In this document: piece after piece, positions 49,076 through 57,905 of the stretch
Layout: each line of letters opens with the position of its first letter
How positions within the stretch are numbered: position 1 is the stretch's first letter
DNA from: Virgibacillus oceani
Lineage (GTDB): Bacteria; Bacillota; Bacilli; Bacillales; Amphibacillaceae
Length of the DNA: 64,000 nucleotides
NCBI RefSeq assembly: GCF_014638995.1
Contig: NZ_BMFR01000001.1
Span: 496,001-560,000, forward strand
Direction: 5' to 3'
Notes under the pieces: model-generated
The model's input: the letters and a program-made list of their open reading frames with translations, nothing else
Told to the model about the DNA's origin: nothing
The model's database searches: none
Program-made: the position numbers and the translations under genes

Positions 49076-50356
49076 ATGGTAGCCGATAAAGCAGCAGATT
49101 CTACCAAAGATGAAAGCAATAAATTGGATGTTTTAAGTTCAACACGAACTGTTGTCAAAAATGCGTTAGAGAGGTTGGGTTACCCTGATGAAGTATTTGA
49201 ATTATTAAAAGAACCTATCCGTATGATGACGGTTAGAATTCCAGTTAGAATGGATGATGGTTCAATAAAAATCTTCACTGGTTATCGCGCACAGCATAAT
49301 GATGCAGTCGGCCCTACAAAGGGTGGGGTTAGATTTCATCCGGATGTTACAGAAAAAGAAGTAAAAGCATTATCGATCTGGATGAGTTTGAAAGCAGGTA
49401 TTGTTGACTTGCCTTACGGTGGAGGTAAGGGTGGAATTATATGTGACCCACGGGAAATGTCGTTTCGTGAATTGGAAGGTTTAAGCCGTGGTTATGTCCG
49501 CGCTATAAGTCAAATCGTTGGACCTAATAAAGACATTCCTGCTCCAGATGTATTTACAAATTCGCAAATTATGGCTTGGATGATGGATGAATATAGCCGC
49601 ATTGATGAATTTAATAGTCCTGGTTTTATTACAGGGAAACCAATCGTACTTGGTGGTTCACATGGAAGAGAATCTGCAACTGCAAAAGGTGTTACAATCG
49701 TAATTAATGAGGCTGCAAAGAAAAAAGGAATTGATGTGAAAGGTGCAAGGGTGGTAGTACAAGGCTTTGGTAATGCAGGAAGCTTTTTATCTAAATTCTT
49801 ACATGATGCCGGAGCAAAAGTAGTTGGAATTTCTGATGCATACGGGGCACTTCATGATCCGGACGGACTTGATATTGATTATTTGCTGGATAGAAGGGAT
49901 AGTTTCGGTACAGTTACTAAACTATTTAATAACACTATTTCCAATAAAGAGTTACTTGAATTAGATTGTGATATCCTAGTACCTGCTGCAGTGGAAAATC
50001 AAATTACAGAGGATAATGCTCATAACATTAAAGCAAGCATTGTAGTGGAAGCGGCAAATGGCCCTACGACATTGGAGGCGACAAAAATACTAACCGAACG
50101 CGGTATTTTACTTGTTCCAGATGTTTTATCATCTGCCGGGGGTGTAACTGTTTCTTATTTTGAATGGGTACAAAATAATCAAGGTTATTATTGGCCTGAA
50201 GAGGAAATCGCAGAAAAATTGGAAACGATTATGGTTAAATCATTCAATGCAATTTACAACACGGCACAAACAAGGCGTGTGGATATGCGTCTTGCCGCAT
50301 ATATGGTCGGCGTTAGAAAGATGGCTGAAGCGGCAAGGTTCCGCGGTTGGGTGTAA
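49076..50356 (+). CDS. gudB: NAD-dependent glutamate dehydrogenase
   Basis: The 426-residue enzyme converts glutamate to 2-oxoglutarate and ammonium. Motifs include GPTKGGVRFHPDV with a substrate lysine, LPYGGGKGGI, the Rossmann loop VQGFGNAGSFLSKFLHDAG and PAAVENQIT. GGAGGTAAATTC sets ATG 49076; ATG 49052 lies before the ribosome site. Length equals B. subtilis GudB, without the inactivating repeat found in the laboratory strain. A cre box lies upstream. Confidence 0.93.
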   Translation: MVADKAADSTKDESNKLDVLSSTRTVVKNALERLGYPDEVFELLKEPIRMMTVRIPVRMDDGSIKIFTGYRAQHNDAVGPTKGGVRFHPDVTEKEVKALSIWMSLKAGIVDLPYGGGKGGIICDPREMSFRELEGLSRGYVRAISQIVGPNKDIPAPDVFTNSQIMAWMMDEYSRIDEFNSPGFITGKPIVLGGSHGRESATAKGVTIVINEAAKKKGIDVKGARVVVQGFGNAGSFLSKFLHDAGAKVVGISDAYGALHDPDGLDIDYLLDRRDSFGTVTKLFNNTISNKELLELDCDILVPAAVENQITEDNAHNIKASIVVEAANGPTTLEATKILTERGILLVPDVLSSAGGVTVSYFEWVQNNQGYYWPEEEIAEKLETIMVKSFNAIYNTAQTRRVDMRLAAYMVGVRKMAEAARFRGWV

Positions 50357-50407
50357 TAATTGGATGCGGTGAGGACTTGTTCAATGATTGCTGCTTAGTG
50401 TAACGGG

Positions 50408-50454
50408 CGGCAATCCGTCTGAACGCAGTGTTTCAGATGAATACCTCTTTGCCG
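50408..50454 (+). other. Two-tier stem-loop in the gudB 3' region
   Basis: CGGCAA (50408-50413) pairs with TTGCCG (50449-50454). An inner stem pairs CGTCTGAA (50416-50423) with TTCAGATG (50432-50439), with one wobble. No T run follows, so it is not a terminator itself. It could be a stabilising or regulatory RNA element. Confidence 0.4.
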
Positions 50455-50472
50455 AACTTAATTAAATGACGA

Positions 50473-50515
50473 AAAAACTCTTATCATGTATAGTTAGATA
50501 GGAGTTTTTCTTTTT
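50473..50515 (+). terminator. Terminator of gudB
   Basis: AAAAACTCTTATC pairs with GATAGGAGTTTTT (one wobble), followed by CTTTTT. Confidence 0.8.
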
Positions 50516-50560
50516 GGTTAAACTAGTTAAAGTTTTTTGTAAGAAAGGAAAGTGCGGGTC

Positions 50561-51538
50561 ATGCAAGTGGAACAAACGATCATTGTGGGTGGTGGACCGT
50601 GTGGTATGTCATGTGCCATCGAATTACAAAAGCTAGGTCATAACCCTCTAATTATTGAAAAAGGAAATGTAGTGAACACCATTTACAATTTCCCAACACA
50701 CCAGATGTTTTTTAGCTCTAGTGAGAAATTGGAAATTGGTCAAATGCCTTTTATTACTGAGAAACAAAAGCCGGTTCGTAATCAAGCATTAGCCTATTAT
50801 CGCACTGTTGCAAAACGGAAGGACTTGCGTATTCATTCATTTGAAAAAGCAGCAGCCATTAAAAAGGCAGATGATAAATTTTTGGTAAAGACGGAAAAAC
50901 CCTCTGGTGAAACATTTCAATATCAAGCAAACCATGTAATCATTGCGACTGGTTATTATGACCAGCCGAATAAAATGAATGTACCTGGCGAAAATCTCAG
51001 CAAAGTTATGCATTATTTTAAAGAAGCACACCCATTTTTTAATAAAAATGTAGTCGTGATTGGTGGTAAAAACTCTGCTGTTGATGCAACGATGGAACTC
51101 CATAAAGCCGGTGCTTCCATAACTGTATTATATCGTGGTGACACCTATTCCAAAAGTATTAAACCTTGGATTTTGCCAGAATTTGATGCCTTGGTCAGAA
51201 AAGATATAGTCAAAATGGAATTTAATGCACATGTTACGGAAATTGCAAATGATCATATATCTTATACGAAAAATGGTTTGTCAAAGACAATACGTAACGA
51301 CTTTGTATTCGCTATGACTGGGTATAGACCAGATCAGCAATTTCTGCAGCAAATTGGTATAAAGATCGATAAGGAGACTGGCCGTCCCCAATTTGATGAT
51401 GCTACATTTGAAACAAACGTCCCTGGGATATACGTGGCAGGTGTAGTAGCTGCGGGATATAATAACAATGAAATTTTTATTGAAAATGGAAGGCATCACG
51501 GAGAATTTATTGCTAAATCAATAACAAAAGATAATTAA
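50561..51538 (+). CDS. ypdA: Bacillithiol disulfide reductase YpdA
   Basis: The 325-residue flavoprotein has an FAD-binding GGGPCGMSCAIEL (about 9-21), the family strings EKGNVVNTIYNFPTHQMFFSSSEKLEIG, the NADPH fold VVIGGKNSAVDATMEL (about 167-182) and YVAGVVAAGYNNNEIFIENGR. It recycles oxidised bacillithiol with BrxA/B. ATG 50561 matches the family start; GTG 50552 is nearer to AAAGGA. Confidence 0.92.
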   Translation: MQVEQTIIVGGGPCGMSCAIELQKLGHNPLIIEKGNVVNTIYNFPTHQMFFSSSEKLEIGQMPFITEKQKPVRNQALAYYRTVAKRKDLRIHSFEKAAAIKKADDKFLVKTEKPSGETFQYQANHVIIATGYYDQPNKMNVPGENLSKVMHYFKEAHPFFNKNVVVIGGKNSAVDATMELHKAGASITVLYRGDTYSKSIKPWILPEFDALVRKDIVKMEFNAHVTEIANDHISYTKNGLSKTIRNDFVFAMTGYRPDQQFLQQIGIKIDKETGRPQFDDATFETNVPGIYVAGVVAAGYNNNEIFIENGRHHGEFIAKSITKDN

Positions 51539-51542
51539 TGCT

Positions 51543-51575
51543 GGGCAGTCTTCTTATATGAAGACTGCCTCTTTT
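51543..51575. terminator. Two-way terminator between ypdA and ansA
   Basis: GGCAGTCTTC (51544-51553) pairs perfectly with GAAGACTGCC (51560-51569), followed by TCTTTTA. It lies between convergent genes. Confidence 0.8.
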
Positions 51576-51582
51576 ATCTCAC

Positions 51583-52545
51583 TTATTCAAAGATTTTTGT
51601 TAGTGAATTAAAGTCCTCAGTCTGTTCCAGGGCAATGAGTAATTTCAATCTTGCTTTTTGCCCTGTCAGACCATTAGCAAAAATAACTCCGATATCTTTT
51701 AACTGTTTTCCACCACCATCGTATCCATAAGTGGGCTGTACAATTCCCTGGTAACATCTAGAAACAAGAACGACTGGAATGTCAGTCTTAATCATTTTTT
51801 GGATAGGTTTTACCGTGGTTTTCGGCAAATTACCTTGACCAAGCCCCTCTATAACCAGACCATCAGGCTTTGCTTGGTAAATGGCGTTAATTATATGATC
51901 ATCCATACCGGCAAACGCTTTTAACAAAAATACATTCTTTGTAATTTTATTGACCGAAAAATTTGATCTTGCTACTATCGTATGATGAAATATTATAGAA
52001 TCCTTCGTAATTATGCCAATTGGTCCGTATTGCGGGCTTTGAAATGTAGCAACGTTACTAGTTGATGTTTTCGTTACATTATTGGCGGTATGTATTTCAT
52101 CATTCATTACAACGAGTACACCTTTATTCTTGGCATCATCGTTTACTGCAACACGTAATGAGCTTATTAAGTTGTAAAGGGCATCAGAGCCAATTTCATT
52201 ACTTGAACGCATCGCTCCTGTTAGGATAACTGGCTTATCCGTGTTGATGACTAAATCAAGAAAATATGCAGTTTCCTCTAATGTGTCTGTTCCATGTGTA
52301 ATTACGATCCCATCATAAGAATTATATTTCTCCTCAATTATTTCAGCTAAATTCAGCATCTCTATTGGTGTTATTTGAGGTGATGGAAGACTGAATGCGA
52401 TAATTTCATCTACATTTGCATACGTATTATATAAATAGGATAACTCTGTCAACGGATGTTTATTTGTAGTCGTAACCTCTCCAGTTTGCTTGTTTTCCAA
52501 CATGGATATAGTCCCGCCAGTATGAATAAGTAGTATATTTTTCAA
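51583..52545 (-). CDS. ansA: Type I L-asparaginase
   Basis: The 320-residue enzyme hydrolyses asparagine to aspartate and ammonium. Active-site motifs are IHTGGTISM (first Thr, about 7-15) and VITHGTDTLEETAYFLDL (second Thr and Lys/Asp region, about 80-97). There is no signal peptide, so it is cytosolic. GGCAGGTGAG fits TTG 52545; GTG 52554 is within it. Confidence 0.92.
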   Translation of the reverse strand: MKNILLIHTGGTISMLENKQTGEVTTTNKHPLTELSYLYNTYANVDEIIAFSLPSPQITPIEMLNLAEIIEEKYNSYDGIVITHGTDTLEETAYFLDLVINTDKPVILTGAMRSSNEIGSDALYNLISSLRVAVNDDAKNKGVLVVMNDEIHTANNVTKTSTSNVATFQSPQYGPIGIITKDSIIFHHTIVARSNFSVNKITKNVFLLKAFAGMDDHIINAIYQAKPDGLVIEGLGQGNLPKTTVKPIQKMIKTDIPVVLVSRCYQGIVQPTYGYDGGGKQLKDIGVIFANGLTGQKARLKLLIALEQTEDFNSLTKIFE

Positions 52546-52635
52546 ATGTCTCACCTGCCATTATTAATTGCTATTTCCAATCTTGCTACTTAATGATACG
52601 ATAAAACTAACCAATTTGGAAAGAGGTCTATGGCT

Positions 52636-53313
52636 ATGTTTGCTATTTTATCCGCGGGTATAGCTCCTACACTTGCTTTGATGGCGTTCTTTTATTTAAA
52701 GGACCGTATTGCTGAACCATTACCCTTAATCATAAAAATGTTTATATTTGGCGGGTTGCTTGTATTCCCTATAATGTTTATTCAGTATGCCTTTAATGCT
52801 GAGGAGATTGCTCAAAATAATTTTATTCAGTCTTTTTTTCTGATTGCACTGATCGAGGAATTTTTTAAATGGTTTATCTTTATATACATTATCTATCATC
52901 ATACTGAATTCGATGCACATTATGATGGCATTGTTTACGCAGTGGCAATCAGTTTGGGATTTGCAACGGTTGAAAATATATTGTATTTAATAACAAATGG
53001 AATTGAATACGCATTTACCAGGGCATTATTTCCAGTATCCTCTCACGCCATATTCGGGGTAATCATGGGGTATTATTTTGGCAAGTCAAAAATGAATCAA
53101 GCCAATAATAGAAAAAATATAATTCTTGCCCTGTGTATTCCTTTTCTGCTGCATGGATTGTATAATTATATTTTAAAAACCGTAACAAGCGAATGGTTAT
53201 TTTTATTAATTCCATTTATGATCCTGTTATGGATGTATGGTCTGCGTAAAGTCAAACTAGCTAATCAATCAAAAGCAAAGGTAGTTATCCATAATGAAAA
53301 ACAACGTGCATAA
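52636..53313 (+). CDS. prsW: Intramembrane glutamic protease PrsW
   Basis: The 225-residue protein has about seven spans and the PrsW motifs ALIEEFFKWF (catalytic EE), YDGIVYAVAISLGFATVENILY, SSHAIFGVIMGYYFG and LHGLYNY. PrsW starts the cleavage of RsiW that releases SigW under cell-envelope stress. Two ATGs (52630, 52636) are possible; MFAILSAGIAP matches the family start. Confidence 0.92.
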   Translation: MFAILSAGIAPTLALMAFFYLKDRIAEPLPLIIKMFIFGGLLVFPIMFIQYAFNAEEIAQNNFIQSFFLIALIEEFFKWFIFIYIIYHHTEFDAHYDGIVYAVAISLGFATVENILYLITNGIEYAFTRALFPVSSHAIFGVIMGYYFGKSKMNQANNRKNIILALCIPFLLHGLYNYILKTVTSEWLFLLIPFMILLWMYGLRKVKLANQSKAKVVIHNEKQRA

Positions 53314-53352
53314 GTTCCTCTTCAGTCAGAAACTGAGGAGGAATTTTTTTAT
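53314..53352 (+). terminator. Terminator of prsW
   Basis: TTCCTCTTCAG pairs with CTGAGGAGGAA (one extra base), then TTTTTTT. Confidence 0.7.
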
Positions 53353-53456
53353 GCTGTAAAGCTGTTGCTAATACTCTTCCAAGATTAATGAATAAAAAGG
53401 AGATTTAATCAAAAAATAGACATCAATAAGAGATTGGAAAAGTAGGAGGAAAAAGT

Positions 53457-54296
53457 ATGAACTATAAAAAGATGTTCCTTTTCTTTATCATTATATGTTT
53501 TACAACGATAGGGCTACAAGCTTCCAAAACACCTGGAACCGTATATGCTTTTAGTCCTCAAGTCATTCAACATGGTGCTGAAGGGGATGATGTAATTGAA
53601 TTACAAGCAAGATTACAATACTTGGGTTTTTATAACGGAAATATTGATGGTGTATTTGGTTGGGGAACATATTGGGCATTACGTAACTTTCAGTATGAAT
53701 TTGGGATGAAAGTAGATGGTCTTGCTGGTGAAACAACAAAACAAAAGCTAGTAGATGCAAGTAAATACGATAAACAATTTGTAAAAGAACAGATTAGAAA
53801 GGGCAGGGATTTTACCTATTACGGGGGTATTGATAAAGAAAAACAAACTGCACCAAGTAAAACCCAAGGTAATAATACAAATAAAACAAATAACACAAAT
53901 GCCGAACCTACTCCAACGGCTGTAAATGTACCACAAGGGTTTTCCCAAAATGATATTCAATTAATGGCAAATGCTGTTCATGGTGAGTCTCGCGGGGAAC
54001 CATATGTTGGTCAAGTTGCAGTAGCGGCAGTAATATTAAATAGGGTTGAAAGTCCTACGTTTCCAAACACAGTTGCTGGTGTCATTTTTGAACCTAGAGC
54101 ATTTACAGCGGTTGCTGATGGACAAATATGGCTAGAACCCAATGAAACATCCAAACAAGCAGTATTAGACGCAATTAATGGATGGGATCCGACAGGTAAT
54201 GCAATCTATTACTTTAATCCAAAAACCGCGACATCTGACTGGATCTGGTCGAGGCCGCAAATTAAACAAATTGGAAAACATATATTCTGTAAATAG
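53457..54296 (+). CDS. sleB: Spore cortex-lytic enzyme SleB
   Basis: The 279-residue protein has a signal peptide (about 1-32) and a PG_binding_1 domain (about 40-100, VIELQARLQYLGFYNGNIDGVFG). A T/N-rich linker (NNTNKTNNTNAEPTP) follows, then a Hydrolase_2 domain (about 160-279, MANAVHGESRGEPYVGQVAVAAVILNR, with the catalytic glutamate in HGESRGEP). It degrades muramic-lactam cortex during germination. AGGAGG precedes the ATG. It is paired with ypeB 15 nt downstream. Confidence 0.93.
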   Translation: MNYKKMFLFFIIICFTTIGLQASKTPGTVYAFSPQVIQHGAEGDDVIELQARLQYLGFYNGNIDGVFGWGTYWALRNFQYEFGMKVDGLAGETTKQKLVDASKYDKQFVKEQIRKGRDFTYYGGIDKEKQTAPSKTQGNNTNKTNNTNAEPTPTAVNVPQGFSQNDIQLMANAVHGESRGEPYVGQVAVAAVILNRVESPTFPNTVAGVIFEPRAFTAVADGQIWLEPNETSKQAVLDAINGWDPTGNAIYYFNPKTATSDWIWSRPQIKQIGKHIFCK

Positions 54297-54311
54297 AAAG
54301 GTGTGATAAGA

Positions 54312-55655
54312 ATGATACGCTGGATATTAATTACAATACTTGCAATTGGGCTTGCCGGAGTCGCCTTTTGGGGATACCAGGAGCATCAGGAAAAAAACGC
54401 AATTTTAATTCAAGCAGAGAACACATATCAACGTTCGTTTCATGAGCTTTCTTATCGAATGGATATGCTGAATGACAAAATCGGTACATCTCTTGCAATG
54501 AATTCTAAACAAAGCCTGTCACCACAACTTGTAGAGATATGGCGACTAACATCGGAGGCACTGTCAGATGTTGGGCAGCTGCCATTATCATTATTGCCTT
54601 TTAACAAAACCGAGGAATTTCTTTCGAATATTGGAGATTTTACGTATCGAACTGCTGTAAGGGATTTGGAAAAGGAACCGCTTACGAATGAGGAAACAAA
54701 AACCCTGGAAAATCTATATGAACAATCCGGTGACATCAAAAAAGAACTCAGACAAGTACAACATGTTGTTTTAGATAATAATTTACGATGGATGGATGTT
54801 CAGCTTGCAATTGCAAGTACAGATAAACAATCGGACAATACCATTATTGACGGGTTGAAAACTGTTGAGAAAAAAGTAGAAGGGTATACAGAGAGTAATG
54901 TGAATTCTGGATTAATCGGGACCTCTTCTGAAGAACATTCCTATCAATTTTTAGATGGAGATATGATTAGCAAAGATGAGGCATTGGAAAAAAGTAAAAA
55001 ACTGTTTGAAATTAAAAATAATGCAGATGTAACTATTACTGAAAGTGGCAAAGGAGCAGACATCCCACTGTATAGTGTTTCCTACCGTAATGGTGAAAAA
55101 AATGCTTATTTAGATATGTCAAAACAAGGCGGTAAACCAATTTCGCTTTTGGTGAATAGACCTATTGGCAAAGAAAAGATCAGTTTAAATGAAGGCCAGA
55201 AAAAAGCGGAGGCTTTCTTGAAGAAACATCAATTGGATAACATGGCAATTTTCCAAAGTAATGAATTCAATAATGTTGGTGTCTACTCATTTTTATATAA
55301 CGAAGATGGTGTAAGGGTTTATTCTGATGCTGTTGAAGTGAAGGTTGCATTAGATAATGGTGACATATTAGGTTTCACAGCTAGAAATTACTATATGAAT
55401 CATTCTAAAAGGGATATCCCTGAACCAAAGCTTTCTGTAAAAGAAGCTAAGGACAAGGTAAATCCGGATGTTAAAATTAATGAACAATTTTTATCAGTGA
55501 TAGATAATGATATTGGGGATGAAGTTCTAACTTATGAATTTTTAGGTGTATTAGGAAATGAAACGTATCGAATTTTTATTAATGCAATGGATGGTACAGA
55601 AGAGAAAGTTGAAAAATTAGGAGGCACTGAAATTAATTTTGCAGCAAATTTTTAA
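54312..55655 (+). CDS. ypeB: Germination protein YpeB
   Basis: The 447-residue protein has an N-terminal span (about 3-20) with GYQEHQEKNAILIQAENTYQRSFHEL, a long helical region, and PepSY-like repeats towards the C-terminus (ALEKSKKLFEI, AEAFLKKHQL, EAKDKVNPDV). YpeB is required for SleB incorporation and stability in the spore. ATG 54312 follows GAAAGGTG; the in-frame GTG 54303 lies inside that site. Confidence 0.93.
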   Translation: MIRWILITILAIGLAGVAFWGYQEHQEKNAILIQAENTYQRSFHELSYRMDMLNDKIGTSLAMNSKQSLSPQLVEIWRLTSEALSDVGQLPLSLLPFNKTEEFLSNIGDFTYRTAVRDLEKEPLTNEETKTLENLYEQSGDIKKELRQVQHVVLDNNLRWMDVQLAIASTDKQSDNTIIDGLKTVEKKVEGYTESNVNSGLIGTSSEEHSYQFLDGDMISKDEALEKSKKLFEIKNNADVTITESGKGADIPLYSVSYRNGEKNAYLDMSKQGGKPISLLVNRPIGKEKISLNEGQKKAEAFLKKHQLDNMAIFQSNEFNNVGVYSFLYNEDGVRVYSDAVEVKVALDNGDILGFTARNYYMNHSKRDIPEPKLSVKEAKDKVNPDVKINEQFLSVIDNDIGDEVLTYEFLGVLGNETYRIFINAMDGTEEKVEKLGGTEINFAANF

Positions 55656-55659
55656 GTTT

Positions 55660-55692
55660 TAAAGGGATTGGCAAAAGCCTTTCCCTTTTTTT
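55660..55692 (+). terminator. Terminator of sleB-ypeB
   Basis: AAAGGGA and TGGC pair with GCC and TTTCCCTTT across AAAA, followed by a T run. Confidence 0.75.
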
Positions 55693-55749
55693 ACTTTTCT
55701 GTAATAATAGGTATAAAGTAATAAAATGTAAACGCTGGGGGCTGTGAAT

Positions 55750-56406
55750 ATGAAGATTGGGACTATTCTCACGCTAGAGGTTAGACAACTCGGTAATAAT
55801 ATACAAAAATACCGCTGTAAAGTTATAGAAAAGAATGAAAACTATTTATTTATTGATTATCCCGTAAATGAACAGACTAAAAAATCAGCCATTTTACCTA
55901 AAGAAACCTATTTCCTTGCCACCTATATAGGAAATGATCAATCGGTATATTCGTTCCGCTCTCATATAGTTACAAAAATAAATTTAAATATCCCTGCTTT
56001 AGCGATTAGTCTACCAGAGAAAAATAAAATAACACGAATTCAACGAAGACAATTTGTAAGGGTAGATACAGCTGTAGACGTATCTATACATAGTACGGAA
56101 AAATTATTTACTCCATTTGCAACTGTCACAGCGGATATTAGCGGTGGTGGTTTATCTGTGATTTTACCTAATACTGCAAAGCTATCTGTGGGTAGTATAT
56201 TGGATTTATGGTTAGTACTGCCTATGCAATTAAAGGATTATCAATATGTATTTGCACAAACTGAAATAATTAGAATAAATGTTTCGGAAACATCGGTGAG
56301 TACAGCTTCATTAAAGTTTGTTTCAATCACTAGACAAGCACGACAGCATATTATTCAATATTGTTTCGAAAAACAAAGGGAAGCACGGAAAAAGGAAATG
56401 TCATGA
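55750..56406 (+). CDS. ypfA: c-di-GMP-binding PilZ protein YpfA (MotI/DgrA-type)
   Basis: The 218-residue protein has an N-terminal YcgR-like barrel and a C-terminal PilZ domain with IQRRQFVRV (RxxxR) and TADISGGGLSV (D/NxSxxG), so the c-di-GMP pocket is intact. In B. subtilis this protein binds MotA as a flagellar clutch. ATG 55750 is preferred over GTG 55744 by spacing to GGGGG. Confidence 0.88.
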   Translation: MKIGTILTLEVRQLGNNIQKYRCKVIEKNENYLFIDYPVNEQTKKSAILPKETYFLATYIGNDQSVYSFRSHIVTKINLNIPALAISLPEKNKITRIQRRQFVRVDTAVDVSIHSTEKLFTPFATVTADISGGGLSVILPNTAKLSVGSILDLWLVLPMQLKDYQYVFAQTEIIRINVSETSVSTASLKFVSITRQARQHIIQYCFEKQREARKKEMS

Positions 56407-56474
56407 ACATACATGTGAAAACGAATGGACCAAATTTTTGCTGGTGTGTTATTATTTTAATAGGATTAATTTAA
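56403..56474 (+). CDS. Possible 23-aa membrane peptide overlapping ypfA
   Basis: The ATG at 56403 overlaps the ypfA TGA (ATGA), and AAAAAGGA lies 6 nt upstream. The 23 residues end in a short hydrophobic run (CWCVIILIGLI), directly before the operon terminator. A small protein (YpfB) follows ypfA in B. subtilis, but this one is much shorter and homology is unproven. Confidence 0.35.
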   Translation: MNIHVKTNGPNFCWCVIILIGLI

Positions 56475-56476
56475 CT

Positions 56477-56502
56477 AAACTTGGCATTTTGCCAAGTTTT
56501 TT
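56477..56502. terminator. Terminator of ypfA
   Basis: AAACTTGGCA pairs with TTGCCAAGTTT, followed by TTTT. Confidence 0.85.
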
Positions 56503-56543
56503 AAACTACTACTTCAGGAAAATGAGAGGAATGACAAGCACCA

Positions 56544-57221
56544 ATGATGAATGAAACAATTAGAATAGCAATTGATGGACCTGCTGCGGCAGGGAAAAGT
56601 ACGGTTGCAAAGATTGTGGCAAAGAAACTATCTTATATTTATATAGATACTGGCGCAATGTATCGATCCCTTACATTAAAAGCACTAAACAAAAATATAG
56701 ATTTGGAAGATGATGAAAAACTAACTGATTTATTAGTACACACAGACATTGAACTTAAACAAGGTGAAAGAGGCCAGAATGTATTAGTAGATGGTAAAGA
56801 TGTATCGCTAGAAATACGTTCTAACATAGTTACAAATAACGTTTCCCACGTTGCTAAACATTCAAGTGTCAGAAGAGATATGGTGAAACGGCAGCAATTA
56901 TTAGCTGAGGAAAAAAGTGTAGTAATGGACGGCAGGGATATCGGAACTCACGTATTACCTGATGCAGAAGTGAAAATATTTTTAATAGCAACGGTAGAAG
57001 AACGGGCAAAGCGCAGATATGAAGAAAATCTGAAAAAGGGCTTTGCATCTAATTTAGAGGAATTAAAAGAAGAGATAAAACAACGGGATCAAATTGATTC
57101 AAAACGTGAAGCTGCACCATTAATGAAAGCGGATGATGCAATTGAAATTGACACGACATCACTATCTATCGATGATGTAGCAAATCGTATTTTACAAGAG
57201 GTCAATAAATTAATGGATTAA
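56544..57221 (+). CDS. cmk: Cytidylate kinase
   Basis: The 225-residue kinase phosphorylates CMP/dCMP. It has a P-loop [12 protein letters not shown], substrate motifs [15 protein letters not shown] and [22 protein letters not shown], and the lid [13 protein letters not shown]. Genes cmk-plsC-S1 follow each other as in other Bacillaceae. Confidence 0.95.
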   Translation: MMNETIRIAIDGPAAAGKSTVAKIVAKKLSYIYIDTGAMYRSLTLKALNKNIDLEDDEKLTDLLVHTDIELKQGERGQNVLVDGKDVSLEIRSNIVTNNVSHVAKHSSVRRDMVKRQQLLAEEKSVVMDGRDIGTHVLPDAEVKIFLIATVEERAKRRYEENLKKGFASNLEELKEEIKQRDQIDSKREAAPLMKADDAIEIDTTSLSIDDVANRILQEVNKLMD

Positions 57222-57233
57222 AGGGAGATTTTT

Positions 57234-57839
57234 ATGAGTCTTTATAAAATTGCAAGAACAGTTGTTGCCATAATCTTCTTTCCTCTTTATCGAATTGAAG
57301 TAAAAGGAAAAGAAAATGTGCCAAATGAAGGTCCGGTAATTATTTGTTCTAATCATATTTCAAATCTGGACCCGCCAGTAGTTGGGATAACATCTCCCCG
57401 GGATATTTATTTTATGGCAAAAGGAGAATTATTTGAAAAACCTTTATTAGGTAAATTATTGCTGGGAATCCATGCCTTTCCAGTAAAAAGAGGAATGCGG
57501 GACCGTAACGCACTACGTAAGGGTTTAGCAATTCTTGATGAAGGCAAGACTTTGGGATTGTTTCCTGAAGGTACCCGAAGCAAAACAGGCAAATTAGGTA
57601 AAGCTCTAGCAGGTGCAGGATTTTTCGCTTTGCGCTCGAGTGCAACAATTGTTCCTTGTGCGATTATAGGATCGTATAAACCATTTAAAAAGCTTACCGT
57701 GATATATGGCGAACCAATGGATATGGATTATTATCGGACAACCAGATCTTCTGCACAAGATGCAGCAGATGCCATTATGTCAGAAATTGAAAAATTGAAG
57801 AAAAACTATCAATCTGAATATTCTTCACTTGACAAATAA
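57234..57839 (+). CDS. plsC: 1-acyl-sn-glycerol-3-phosphate acyltransferase
   Basis: The 201-residue enzyme makes phosphatidic acid. It shows the acyltransferase blocks SNHISNLDPP (HX4D form), LFEKPLLGKLLLGIHAFPVKRG, and FPEGTRSKTG. It is 12 nt after cmk. Confidence 0.93.
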   Translation: MSLYKIARTVVAIIFFPLYRIEVKGKENVPNEGPVIICSNHISNLDPPVVGITSPRDIYFMAKGELFEKPLLGKLLLGIHAFPVKRGMRDRNALRKGLAILDEGKTLGLFPEGTRSKTGKLGKALAGAGFFALRSSATIVPCAIIGSYKPFKKLTVIYGEPMDMDYYRTTRSSAQDAADAIMSEIEKLKKNYQSEYSSLDK

Positions 57840-57905
57840 TTGTAATTATTAGAAGTTATAAAAAAGAGTATTTTTGTTGTTTGTATTTTAAGGAGGGTTT
57901 TGCTC

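Noticed and set aside
53388..53420. TGAATA as SigG -35 for sleB
   Set aside because: No acceptable -10 follows at the right distance.
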